Source of the DNA: Agarophyton chilense
Taxonomy: Eukaryota; Rhodophyta; Florideophyceae; Gracilariales; Gracilariaceae
Reading direction: 5' to 3'
Length of the DNA: 64,000 nt
Assembly (NCBI GenBank): GCA_030374765.1
Contig: JARGXX010000099.1
Location: 124,001 to 188,000, forward strand
Part shown: piece by piece, positions 44,049 through 54,132 of the stretch
How the letters are laid out: each line of letters begins with the position of its first letter
Numbering within the stretch: position 1 is the stretch's first letter
Program-made: the position numbers and the translations under genes
Notes under the pieces: model-generated
Database searches by the model: none
What the model was told of the DNA's origin: nothing
The model's input: only the letters and a program-made list of their open reading frames with translations

Positions 44049-45500
44049 CTATTTATCGTGTAACCAATCCGATTTTCCCGGTGTTCCATCGTCTACGACG
44101 AAGCAAGGTATATCCTCGTCATCGACGGCTAGAGCTTCCCCATTCGTGGGTAAACGCGAGAGCGCGTCCGCTTGCGCGTTCTGAGTGCCCTTCTTGTAGA
44201 TCACTTCAAAGTCATATTCCGCGAGGCGGAGTCTCCAACGCATTAAGCGGCCTGACGGCTCCGAGATGGTCATGAGCCATCGTAGGGACGAGTGATCCGT
44301 GTAAACGGTAAAGTGCACACCCATGAGGTAGGGGCGGAGTGTAGGGAGGGCCCACACAACTGCGAAGCACTCCTTCTCCGACACGGAGTAGTTCCGCTCG
44401 TGGACATTGAGCGAGCGTGACCAGTACCCAATGGGTGTGCGTTCTCCTTCGGGAGTAGTTTGAAAGAACGCACAGCCTACCTGGTAGTCGCTAGAGTCCG
44501 TGTCCACGGAAAACGGTAGTCCGGGTTTCGGTAGCGATAGAATCGGTGCTGATGTGACAGCCTCCCTAAGGGAGTTAAAAGCATCCGTCTGGGCGGACGT
44601 AAAGGGGTCCAGTTTAGGTGGTTGACCTTTCCGCAGAAGCGCGTTCAAGGGGGCCGCGATGTCAGCGAAGTTAGGGATAAACCGTCGGTAGACGTTGACC
44701 AATCCTAGAAAGGAGCGCAGTTCCGTCTGGGTAGCGGGTTCTTTCGCCTTGCGAAGGGACCTCACTCGAGCTTCCTCGATCATTACACGTCCAGGACGGA
44801 TAATGTGCCCGAGATACTTCACAGTATCGGTAAAGAACTCACATTTCCTCAGTTTGAGGGTTATTCCAGCATCACGTAGCGTGGTTATTATGTCCCTGAC
44901 ATGGGTGAAATGGTCATCCAGATTGTCTGAGAATACAATGATATCGTCCAAATAGACGAGGCAAGGACGCCACTTAAAGCGGGCCAACAAAATGTCGATA
45001 GCACGCTGAAAGGTAGCGGGAGCATTGGTTAGACCAAAAGGCATCCGTTTGAAACGGTAGAGTCCCGAGTGACAGACAAACGCAGTCTTATCTTGGTCCT
45101 CCTCCCTAACGGGAACCTGCCAATATCCCCAATTGGCGTCCAAAGCCGTGAACACGATACCAGTGCCGAGAGAGTCGATGTACTCATCCATTCGTGGGAT
45201 CGGATACACGTCCTTGACGGTAACATCATTCAAGCGACGGTAGTCGATGCAAAAGCGCCAGGACCCATCGGGTTTCGGAGCCAGTACCACTGGGGATGCC
45301 CACGGCGACTGAGCCGGTTCGATCACTCCAGCTCGGAGCATTTTGTCCACTTGGATCTGTTCCTCTTCTCGAGCCTTGGGGCCTGCCCTGTGAGGGTGTT
45401 GAGCCACCGGTCGGGTGTTCGGCAATAAATCTATCCGGTGTTCCGTTGTATTTATCTCACCAAGAGAGCCATCCCACATTGTGGTAAACTCCCGTAACAT
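44049..45500 (-). pseudogene. pol: Gypsy-D reverse transcriptase and RNase H
   Basis: 483 aa between in-frame stops at 45513-45515 (TAA) and 44049-44051. RT: GVIEPAQSPWASPVVLAPK, FCIDYRRLND, PIPRMDEYIDSLG, LDANWGYWQ, MPFGLTNAPATFQ, LVYLDDIIVFSD (catalytic), YLGHIIRPGRV, RSFLGLVNVYRRF. RNase H: FSVDTDSSDYQVGC, VSEKECFAVVWA, VYTDHSSLRWL, ADALSRL. Enzyme cores look intact; only the linkers carry stops. Confidence 0.92.
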
Positions 45501-45512
45501 CTCATGCAGACT

Positions 45513-46604
45513 TTAACGGTGTGACTCCGGTACATGACCGAGGTCGAGTTCCTCGAGTTCTTTCACGGGGTCTACCCGGTCGTAACTCGTCGGAACGGGC
45601 TTCTTTTCTGTTTCGGCAGGTAGCGATTCCGAATCATTCGGTGATTGGACGGCAGCTTCCTCCCCCTCCTTAGAGTGAACGAGACCGAGGACTTCGGCAG
45701 CGGTCAGCCTAGTGGGGACCATCGCGGTGGGGTGAGGCATTACCGATCCAATAACTTGGTTTTTCACCAGTGACTGGGGGGTTGAGCCCAGATTGGCAAC
45801 GAGCACGGTGAACGGCTTGTCTGGGAAAATCTGCGCGACTCCATTCGCCACGGCGAGTTGATATCCATCGTACAGAGATGAGAGAGGCTGAATGACTCGT
45901 AAACCGTGTTGACGGGAAGTGACACGCACCCATACTTGGGACTCTGGCGGGATTCGGACAGACGCAGCCACGCGGAGCTTGGTAGACTCCCGAGAAGCGG
46001 GTGGAGGTTCCTGCGCGGAAGGGAGCGGTACGTGCTTTTTGGAGGCACGCCGCAGCGGACGACGGACAATCGGGACCGACGAGCCGTCTTCCATCTCAAC
46101 ACGCTTTAAGCGGGGCCTTATGGCGTCAACGAATCTGTCACAGAAGTCACATCCCAAGATGATGGGGGCAGCCAATTTCCGGCATACAATAAAGTCGAGT
46201 TTCACCACGAAGGAGCCCAAGCGAACGACGAGAGCGACGGTTCCAACCGTTGACAGCGGGTTGTTATTCGCGTCCGCGACGTCGGGCGCCACGCCAAGGC
46301 GGATCTGAGACGGCAAGGGCGGGGGCAGCAGCGACTCCACGATGAAATTCGGACCAGCACCTGTTTCCAAAACAGTAAGGACTCGAACCATAAACTGGGT
46401 AGAAAGGCCAAGGTCGGCATACACCTTGTAATTGCACTTGGCCATTACTAAGACTCTATCCGGGAACCGGCGGTTAAGAACACGTTTCCACGGTCGACGT
46501 AGAACACCAAAGTGTTCAGAGTCCACGTCTGAGACGGCCTGTTTCCTCGTGAGGATTGTGACCGGGGAGCGAGGCGGAGACGCCTCGGGCGTCGTCAACA
46601 TCAC
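45513..46604 (-). pseudogene. pol: Gypsy-D protease region, active-site Asp changed to Glu
   Basis: 363 aa in the same frame as RT. The position of the retropepsin triad reads TVLETGAGPN instead of the LDTGAGPN of Gypsy-A and Gypsy-C, so the catalytic Asp is Glu. Flanking blocks (LGCDFCDRFVDAIRP, VTSRQHGLRVIQPLSSLYD) match Gypsy-A closely. The frame stays open upstream of the Met to the end of gag, in -1 relative to gag, as in Gypsy-A. Confidence 0.88.
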
Positions 46605-46642
46605 TGTTGGGGACGCCTCTCCCGAAGGGGAGACTCCCGAAA

Positions 46643-48774
46643 TCAGTTTTCCTGAGTCCCATCTGCCTGGGGCGGGGCCTCAGAATCCTGAACCACTAGC
46701 AATGGGGCGCCAGCGGCGGGGTTTGAAGGAACGGAGCGGTGGTCGGAAGCCTGCTCAGCAGGGTAAAGAAACCCATTGCGCGGTTTCGCCTCCGGAATAC
46801 TCCGTGGAAAATCGATCTTCGCTCGAAGATACGACGTCATCGGAACAATCCGCTTTTCCACTGGGGTCAACGCCTCATAATTACCGATTACTCGGGCTAC
46901 TTTCCTCATGGTGAGGATACAACAGTCCGGTGAAATGTGACTGTGTTCGTAGCATATGTGGCATATGAGTCCCGGGCGTGAGGGCTGCAAACCGGAGCGA
47001 GCATCCGTGAACTTCACCGCTTGGCGGGTATCCTTCCATCCAGGGCGACTCTGTCGGAGCGCACCGTTTGAATACGGTATGCGAGGTCTGTGAACACGGG
47101 GAGAGTCTGCGTACAGCAGGGGTCCATCCTGGGCCGTGTCATATGAGTCGTCCGTCGTAGACGGTAGTTCGGTTGTCGGGACCGAATGGATATCGCTTCG
47201 GGCGAAGTGTACGTTGTCGTACTCCTGTTGGAGGCGCTCACTCGCAATCAGCGATAGGGATGGCGACTTCGTTTCCATCACCAACGCCTTGGCGGTTCGC
47301 GACCTGTGTCCGGGGGCACGAGCTCTTAAAGCGTCACCTTCCGCTTGCGCGTGTTGGACCAACTCCAGATACGTGGTTTTCCTTCGGTCTTCCCGGTAAC
47401 AGGCCACGAGTGTTCGGATAGCGGGGTTCAGTCCATCGATGAACATGGTGCAGCGCTCTCCGGCGGAGTGTACGTTCCCACTACGGTGGAGAGCCTTGTT
47501 CAGGCGCACCGAGAATTCGGTTTCCGTTTCTCCAGACTTCTGGCGCGTATCGCGAAGAGCAAGAATGGCCGACTGAATCGCGTGATTAGTGGCGTAGGAC
47601 CTCAAGAGGTATTGTACTGCTTCTGGCCAGCAGGTTACCCCTCCTTCGGAGGCTCTAGACGAACCTCTTACAGAGTTGTATTGATCCTCGGCGAGGCCTT
47701 TCATAAAGTACGGGAGTGCAATAAACGCCTGTCCTTCGGTCATACCGAGAATATCCGCTTCGGCGACGAGCCTCGCAAGGAAATCCAACACCAAAATGGG
47801 GTCTTCTCCAGAAAAGTTCTGGTTCCTGAGGGACAGTTGCATACGATTTATGCAATCCTTCACTCTACCCGTGCCACGGGGCGTGCGATCCAAAGAGGAG
47901 TTCTCTAGCCGATAGTATCGGTAAGAAACCAACTTCTTGTACAGGGGGTTGGTGCATTTCAGCTCCTTCAAACCGGAGTGTTTCCTTCCCTTCTCGCGGG
48001 CGCGGATCACACCTTGGGTGGCAGACGACCGTTTAGAACGGGATGAACGCCTGCGATGGCCATCGTCAGAAGACGAATCTGACGAGTCCGACCCATTTGA
48101 ATGGTGAGAGCCACGCGACGAACCTGAGGAGTTTGACGAGTCCGAGTCATCGCTGTCACGCTTTCCACGCCGACGGCGGGTATCGTCCCTTTTCCTCTCG
48201 TGTTTCGCTTGGTGCGAAACAGCAACCGGCTTCTCCGGGACGTCTTCCATCAAGATGGTTTGCTCTAACGTCTGGAGACGGGCGCTAACACGATTGAATC
48301 GGGTCTCGACACCTTCCACGTAAGCGGCGGGACCACCAAAACATTCCAACAGGGTGTTGACGTCCGCCCACAACACGCGGAGGTCGTCAACCACTTCCTT
48401 CATAGAAGAGCCATCACACCTGGAACGCAGGGCTTCGAACTCTTCCACGAAGGCATTGTGCGCTTCCCGCACTACGCGGATCTGCTCCTCACACTTGAGT
48501 TTATGTCGATGTGGAACTCGTTTTTCTGGGCCTTTTCGTCGGCAGGAGCCGGGTCATCCACGGCAGGGGCCGGTCCAGCACCAGAATTGGGTCCATTCTT
48601 CGACGCTTTAGGCGGTAGCTTGTTGTTTTTGGAGGAGTTCGACCCCTTACTCTTGCCTTTCGGAGCGGCTTGAGGTAACGGCTGGGGAACCCTTCCAGGG
48701 TCCGCAGGCACCACGTCATTGACGGAACGGCTCCGCGTGATAGCGGGTTCCGCTTCCGTCGGTAGTTGTGACAT
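46643..48774 (-). pseudogene. gag: Gypsy-D gag (one frameshift)
   Basis: The probable start is ATG at 48772-48774 (MSQLPTEAEP...), aligned in position with the Gypsy-A start MSSKDRP. That frame ends at 48472, and the main part continues in another frame at 46643-48472 (609 aa), the two overlapping by about 35 bases: a single indel there. The main part has a coiled helical region (about 1-80), an Arg/Ser/Asp-rich linker, the capsid-like region, the zinc knuckle CHICYEHSHISPDC (CX2CX4HX4C) and a Pro/Ala-rich tail ending GTQEN. Confidence 0.85.
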
Positions 48775-48913
48775 GGTTGTAGCGTTGACCACTAAGAATA
48801 GGACAACAAAAGCGTCCACCAAGTGGGTCCAAACCAAGAAATTGGAAAGCAGATCTCGACAAGAGAAGACAGCACAGCAATGTGAAAAACAACCAAACCA
48901 GGTCCGCTTAGCC

Positions 48914-48931
48914 TTCTAAGTCGGGAAACCA
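48914..48931 (-). other. tRNA primer-binding site of Gypsy-D
   Basis: On the element strand tggtttcccgacttagaa starts 3 bases after the 5' LTR. It differs from the Gypsy-C site by one base. Confidence 0.78.
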
Positions 48932-48934
48932 GTT

Positions 48935-49728
48935 TGTAGTGCAACGCCAAGGGCGGCGGAAACACACGAAGATGTCCGAGTCTTCCTCCAAGGAGGGTAG
49001 CACGGCGAAGGAGCCTCTCCGGAGTGAACACGACTAAGTCGGGGTGTAAGGCCGAGGTTCACCGGCACGCCAAGCGGGGAGAGTGCGGGATGCTAGAAGA
49101 AAGCAGACCAGGTATGAGCTGTATTCCACGGGAGTGGGCAAGTGATAAAGGGGGGACCACCCAGTGGGGGCGATCGGGGGCATGGGCCACGAGAGCCAAA
49201 AGAAATATGTAGCAAACCCAATACTGGGGCGAGAACACGGCAGTGGTATGAAAGATATACACGCTAACAGCGGTGAGTCTCCTGTTGACGCAGGGTGGAT
49301 AAGTCTACCGTTAGTAACGCGGCTTCACCTCCGTAGAGTGTGGAAGACTCGCGAAAGCGGAAAAAGACTTAGAGCCAAGAACCCTGGTTGGGGAGGTTTA
49401 CTGAGTGTCAGAGCGAGATCGCCCTGGCACTATATAGTGTAGACTACTGTAGAGAGCTCCCTAACCTAGTGTAATAAAGCTAAATAAATAGAGAAATATC
49501 CAGCTATGCTGTGCCAACCTGTCCTGGGCCACCCGTGGTACACGTGGGTAGGTCACACCCGAATCGGGGCCACGGCGCACGGCCGCCGGTGCACTTCGCG
49601 TACAACGCGTATACACCTGGCTACGCCAGCCCGCTAGTAGCGGTATTACTCATAGATCTCACAAGTATCGCCCGAGGCGGAAAAACAACCAAGTCCTGGA
49701 AAACGGCCCTCACGAGGGTTGCACTTCA
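48935..49728 (-). repeat. 5' LTR of Gypsy-D (right copy)
   Basis: 794 bp, the same as 37931-38724 except for three substitutions noticed (cgacgg/cgaagg, ggtaag/ggtagg, ctggga/ctggaa). It is followed by atata, matching the base run before the left copy. Confidence 0.95.
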
Positions 49729-49733
49729 ATATA

Positions 49734-50307
49734 AGTTGTTGAGGGATTTGAAAATCCTGATAAAGTTTCGCACCGTGTTGGGTTTGTTGGAGAGTATATG
49801 ACCTAGGATAGGGGACAGCGTCGTATGTTTCTTCAGGCCATGTATGATGTAGTCAATTGTGGTGTCTTCTTCGGCTAGGTTGGGGTATCGGGCTGCAACC
49901 ATCTTCTTGCGTACCGCCAAGTGTTCTTTGAAATAGGCTTCTACGTTCGTGATTTCTTGCAGCTCGATGCTCTCTGCTTCGGTTTTTAGAAATTGGTGAT
50001 CCTCCTTTGTAGTTTGGTTGATGTGCTTGATGATATCTTGAATTAAGTCATGTGGCGTTGACTACTCGTCGGGTACTAGGAGGAGTCCTAGAATTTCGAT
50101 GGATACGCTGCTGAGAACAGCTGAAAGGAGGTGATTCTTTTTCATATCAAAGTTTTTGAATTGTGCCTGGTCCATGGGTGGTAGTGGATTGCCTTGCAGA
50201 TGTGGTAGGAAGTTTAAAGTTGCTGCGTAGGTTTTCAATGCTAGAATCCATAAGGCATAGTTAGAAGTGTCCAGATCGGGGATTTTGTGAGGTTTATCGT
50301 GGTCCAT
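49734..50307 (-). pseudogene. gag: copia gag, N-terminal part
   Basis: Starts at Met 50307 (MDHDKPHKIPDLDTSNYALW), the copia-type gag N-terminus with the N/SY..W motif (UBN2/DUF4219-like). An in-frame TAG near 50062 divides it into 81 aa and the rest (HLAVRKKMVAARYPNLAEED...). The frame reaches the Gypsy-D insertion point and continues on the far side at 37930. Confidence 0.82.
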
Positions 50308-50506
50308 TGTGATTTGGGATAAAGTGATGAATTGTGTTGTGTCGACGGGTGTGTGGTTGTCTTGGGATGTACTGATGGTGTTGGTGTATGGTTCTTGTAT
50401 TTTTGGATCTCGGCGGAGTTCACGGCCGAGGCGGCGTGCCAGGCGGAGTTGGTGGGGATCCGTGTTGGAGCGGGGTGTGGTGAATATTCAGGTTTGCGGC
50501 AGTGGC

Positions 50507-50525
50507 AGCGAATGGGACCATAACC
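50507..50525 (-). other. Initiator-Met half-tRNA primer site of the copia element
   Basis: Directly inside the 5' LTR the element strand reads GGTTATGGTCCCATTCGCT. Its complement has GGG, then a loop ACCAUAA with anticodon CAU, then CC, matching the anticodon stem-loop of a eukaryotic initiator Met tRNA. Drosophila copia is known to prime from such an internal tRNA-iMet fragment. Confidence 0.68.
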
Positions 50526-50621
50526 TGTGAGTAGAAGGCCCTGTCACTCTCTCTCTGTTTACTTCGCTATCGTCGTCGTATCGCTTATGTACTGTTCTCC
50601 TGACTGTAATGCTGTTTGACA
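50526..50621 (-). repeat. 5' LTR of the copia element
   Basis: 96 bp, tgtgagtagaagg...gctgtttgaca, paired with 34226-34321. It is followed by the target duplication ctcac (50622-50626). Confidence 0.9.
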
Positions 50622-50626
50622 CTCAC

Positions 50627-51163
50627 GAACTGATGATACACTCGAAAACCACTTGACTGTGCATCAAGAAACAACTGTTCGGCCACCTTGATTTTTGCAT
50701 CAAAATTGCCATTTTCATTTTTTTTTGGAAGCGCACAGAAGACGCTGCCGTTACACAAAAACCATTTTCAGAGAAAGTCCAGTCAACAATTCGGACTTCT
50801 CGCTACTCGTTGTACTCGCGACGATGAACTTTTCGAATTAAAAAATGAAAACTTTTCTGTCCCAGCAATGATTTTGGACGAAGACAGATTGCACCTGATC
50901 GCTTCCTCGAACTTCTTGCTACGGATAATCCAAGGGAAATCCGTCATTCTCCTGATACCGGGATTCCGAGAAAGAATGGAGATGAGAAAGGGCGACTAGA
51001 AAGTCCCCGTCAACAGTTCTCTTAAGCGCCTCGTGATCCTGTTGAAACAAACGCTCTGGTTTGCGCTAACTATAAACTACAGGTAAACGCATCAGCACCC
51101 GAAGAACATTGTGTAATTCTTTCGTTGATTCTACAAAGCGATCTGTAGCGCCCGTTCCTCAGT
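50627..51163. other. Upstream region of the glycosyltransferase gene
   Basis: 537 bp between the copia target duplication and the gene start. No conserved motif is recognised. The copia insertion therefore sits close upstream of a host gene and may lie in or near its promoter. Confidence 0.35.
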
Positions 51164-52483
51164 ATGTCAGTGCAGAAAGGGCATCCTCCATCATCGTTGC
51201 GACTGCGAATGGCTAATATATCGGATTCTGTAGTCAACGCTCTTACCGTCAAGAGTTTCAAGGAAAAGGGATCTACTCTAACACCAACTAGCTCCCTTTT
51301 GGTCTCGCGAATCATATTTTTTCTTTTCGTTGCATCCCTAACGGTGATGGCTTTTAATACACTGTTCGGCATTATCTCACTGCCGAAATCTCAATCCAAA
51401 ACCCGTGTCCCACCTTTGGCTCCGCCAACCAAAACTCTCAGTGTGCATGACTATCCAGCTGTTCTAGTGTCTGAAAGCGAGCCGTTTATAGCAAACTCTG
51501 CTCCAACAGAAAAAAAGGAGAAGGATATCAGTCTCGTCACCCCCAAAATAGAAGATGAAGTGACGAAGTCACCAAACTTTGATCCAGCAGAGGAACCGAT
51601 CGCTCGAATGATTGTCATCACGATGGACCGCGAAAAATCACTGAAACGTCTTCTGAATTCTCTAGAACTTGCCAATTACGGAGAAGACCACGTCGATCTG
51701 GACATATGGATCGACAGACCGAAGGACGGGAACATACACGAAGGCGTTTTGCAGGTTAGTCGAGAAGTTAATTGGAACCACGGTACAAAGTTTATTCACA
51801 AACGAATCGTCAATGCTGGTTTGTACCAGCAGTGGATTTACACTTGGAATATTACTGAAGAAACCACAGAATTTGCAGTGATTCTGGAAGATGACCTCGA
51901 AGTTTCACCAGCTTTCTATCAATGGCTTCGTGTTGCTAGAGCTGCATACGCGCAAGATGCGGATGTAGGTGCATTCACTTTGCAGAGGCCGACTCTTCGA
52001 CCAAAGCAAATCAAAGGCGTGGCAAGCGGAGTATTGAAGATCCCTGTGGAGCATACCGTGTTCAAATATAAGCTTCTTGGGACCTGGGGATTTGCTCCTC
52101 AACGAGATCAATGGGTGGAATTTAGAAATTGGTTCGAAGAAAAGCGAGCTCGTAACGAAAACCCTTACGTAAAGGGTCTCATGACTACAGACTGGTACAA
52201 GAGTCAAGAAGTGGATGGCTTTGCTCCGACTATGTGGAGCCAATGGTGGATCAAGTTTGTTGAAGAAAAAGGATACTTCACAGTCACGGCGAATCTTCCT
52301 GATGGGACCACTTTAGCCGCAAATTGGAGAGAAGCAGGACTACATTACTCAAAGACCAAACCAAGAACTGACTTTCCTATATTCCGTGGAAATGAGGAAC
52401 AGTTTGTAATGCCGGATGACCCTCCCATCCTTGTGGATTGGGACGGTCGTATAATACCACCACGATCATCGAACGACACGTGA
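51164..52483 (+). CDS. Type II membrane glycosyltransferase (GT-A fold, EDD motif)
   Basis: 439 aa, intronless. Residues 1-43 are cytosolic; 46-70 form one transmembrane anchor (LLVSRIIFFLFVASLTVMAF...), and about 71-140 form a Pro/Ser/Glu-rich stem, the layout of Golgi glycosyltransferases. The catalytic domain begins at about 147 with ARMIVITMDREKSLKRLLNSL, the usual first strand and helix of a GT-A fold. VILEDDLEVSPAF (239-251) supplies an EDD (DXD-type) metal and nucleotide-sugar site, resembling GT13 and related families. Later, LLGTWGFAPQRDQW (304-317) and MTTDWYKSQEVDGFAPTMWSQWW (340-362) are probably acceptor-side elements. Donor and acceptor cannot be told. The start could also be Met16. 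It converges with the UROD gene, 287 bp apart. Confidence 0.85.
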   Translation: MSVQKGHPPSSLRLRMANISDSVVNALTVKSFKEKGSTLTPTSSLLVSRIIFFLFVASLTVMAFNTLFGIISLPKSQSKTRVPPLAPPTKTLSVHDYPAVLVSESEPFIANSAPTEKKEKDISLVTPKIEDEVTKSPNFDPAEEPIARMIVITMDREKSLKRLLNSLELANYGEDHVDLDIWIDRPKDGNIHEGVLQVSREVNWNHGTKFIHKRIVNAGLYQQWIYTWNITEETTEFAVILEDDLEVSPAFYQWLRVARAAYAQDADVGAFTLQRPTLRPKQIKGVASGVLKIPVEHTVFKYKLLGTWGFAPQRDQWVEFRNWFEEKRARNENPYVKGLMTTDWYKSQEVDGFAPTMWSQWWIKFVEEKGYFTVTANLPDGTTLAANWREAGLHYSKTKPRTDFPIFRGNEEQFVMPDDPPILVDWDGRIIPPRSSNDT

Positions 52484-52770
52484 TGACGCCATGTTATCCA
52501 AGAATGAGGTATTTATGGGAAAACCAAATGAGTATGAGTAGCGAAATTGGGTCTGGTCACTCAATATAGAGCCCCATTTTCACCAGAACGGCCGATTTGT
52601 GATCACAGGACAGGTCTTGACTTTGTAATTATTTAGCACGACAGAAGAGGTTATCAGCGGTTATGTAATGCGACATCCCTATGGAACTGAGTGTTGCCAT
52701 GCGAATAGAGTCTGAGTATGTTTTTACAGACTTCGTAGTAAAACACTAGCTTTGCAGCCGACGCGTGCCT

Positions 52771-54132
52771 CTATTCCCATGAAAACTCCTGAACAGTCTT
52801 AAAGAAGCACTCTACATTCTCTTCAGGTGTTGCGGGGTACACCCCGTGGCCAAGGTTACAAATGTGCCCAGTTCGCCCAGCCTTGCGAATGACGTCTAAA
52901 GTTCTGTCCTTAATAAGCGCTTTCGACCCAAGCAAGATTGCAGGATCGAGATTGCCCTGTACCATTACTTCACTTCCCAATCTTTTCCTCGCATCAGCCA
53001 TGTCCACAGTCCAATCGACAGAAACAATATCGACTCCTGTGCCGGCCATTCGTTCCAAGAGGGTACCGCCCTGCGAAATATACAAAATGAAGGGTACGTC
53101 TGGATGCGCCTTTTTGACTCTATCGACTACTCGCTTTTGGTACGGAGCTGCAAATACATCATAGTCCATTGGGGCGAGTTGCCCGGCCCAAGAGTCAAAC
53201 ATTTGAACAACCTGAGCGCCAGAGTCGATCTGAAAGATGCAATAGTCTGCGATATTATCCGCAAACTTAGAAAGAAGAGTGTGTAGTAATTGCGGTTCCG
53301 TGTATGCCATCTTCTTGATGGTTGTGTAACTCTTCGACGAGCCACCCTCAATGCAATATGTTGCCAGAGTATACGGCGCGCCAACAAACCCGAGCACTGC
53401 GGCCTGCCCATCTACTTCCTTCCTCAATGCCTGCAAAGTTTCCTTAACAAACGGAGCTGTTTTCTCGCAATCAAGCTCGTGTACCGCATCGATTTGTTCT
53501 TTCGTTCGCAGCGGTGGGTCAATGACAGGACCTCGATCTGGAATATCAAACGGCACTCCCATTCCCGGCAGTGGCGTGAGAATATCTGAAAATAAAATAA
53601 CACCATCCGGCTTGAAGGCACGCCACGGCTGCAAAGATATCTCAATTGAGAGCTCCGGTATCTCTGATCGCTCACGGAAACTGGGATGCTTCTTGGCTAG
53701 CTCTTGATACACCTTCATGTAACGCCCAGCCTGGCGCATCATCCATACAGGGGGACGGGGCACCGGTTCACCTCGCCCTGCACGAACGAGAAGCGGCACT
53801 TCCGTTGACACTGCCGCGGAGGCAATGGGAACACCCTTTGTGCCACGAATTGGTTTATCCTGAGCGATTCTGGACGAAATCTTGTTGCGGGCATGGCTTC
53901 GTGGCCAAACAGGGGTCAGAAACGCTGGAAAAGTCATACTTCCGGGACTGCTCACGAGAAAGCTGTGCGTCTCGGGTCTGTTCAACGAAGAAGATGAATT
54001 AATCAGTGCTAAGTTCAGATGCGCCACGGCTTGATGAGAGGTGATGGACGGTCGCCTAAAATTAGTGAAATATGGGACCGATGTAGGGGAAGGTACATCA
54101 AGATAGGATCCAATCCAGGGGCCGCTTCCCAT
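52771..54132 (-). CDS. hemE: Plastid-type uroporphyrinogen decarboxylase
   Basis: Converts uroporphyrinogen III to coproporphyrinogen III in haem and chlorophyll synthesis. The 453-aa intronless frame has family signatures in order: [13 protein letters not shown] (127-139, the Arg-binding signature), [16 protein letters not shown] (177-192, catalytic Asp), [51 protein letters not shown] and [16 protein letters not shown] (conserved His). The mature enzyme begins near residue 112. The preceding part is a presequence; a second Met at residue 66 (base 53937) opens [19 protein letters not shown], which looks like a plastid transit peptide and is likely the true start, giving 388 aa. Its presence marks the host as photosynthetic or plastid-bearing. 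It converges with the glycosyltransferase gene. Confidence 0.95.
   Translation of the reverse strand: MGSGPWIGSYLDVPSPTSVPYFTNFRRPSITSHQAVAHLNLALINSSSSLNRPETHSFLVSSPGSMTFPAFLTPVWPRSHARNKISSRIAQDKPIRGTKGVPIASAAVSTEVPLLVRAGRGEPVPRPPVWMMRQAGRYMKVYQELAKKHPSFRERSEIPELSIEISLQPWRAFKPDGVILFSDILTPLPGMGVPFDIPDRGPVIDPPLRTKEQIDAVHELDCEKTAPFVKETLQALRKEVDGQAAVLGFVGAPYTLATYCIEGGSSKSYTTIKKMAYTEPQLLHTLLSKFADNIADYCIFQIDSGAQVVQMFDSWAGQLAPMDYDVFAAPYQKRVVDRVKKAHPDVPFILYISQGGTLLERMAGTGVDIVSVDWTVDMADARKRLGSEVMVQGNLDPAILLGSKALIKDRTLDVIRKAGRTGHICNLGHGVYPATPEENVECFFKTVQEFSWE

Larger units (their letters stand above)
37931..49728 (-). mobile_element. Gypsy-D: young full-length chromovirus with antisense accessory gene
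   Basis: An 11.8-kb element with two 794-bp LTRs that differ at three positions by my reading, and a 5-bp target duplication ATATA. It is inserted in the gag gene of a copia element. Minus-strand order: primer site (48914-48931), gag, protease, RT, RNase H, integrase, chromodomain. A plus-strand accessory gene occupies 38994-40697, between the pol end (40876) and the 3' LTR. Despite its youth it is not coding-competent: gag has a frameshift, pol has two in-frame stops and a 23-bp duplication, and the protease lacks its catalytic Asp. Confidence 0.95.
34226..50621 (-). mobile_element. Ty1/copia element, split by Gypsy-D
   Basis: About 4.6 kb once the insert is discounted. It has 96-bp LTRs at 34226-34321 and 50526-50621 and a 5-bp target duplication, ctcac (34221-34225 and 50622-50626). 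Minus-strand order is gag, protease, integrase, RT-RNase H, the order specific to copia. Gypsy-D lies inside gag at 37931-49728, flanked by atata on both sides; when the insert and one copy of atata are ignored, the gag frame runs on across the junction. Stops and frame changes in gag and pol show it is inactive. Confidence 0.92.
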
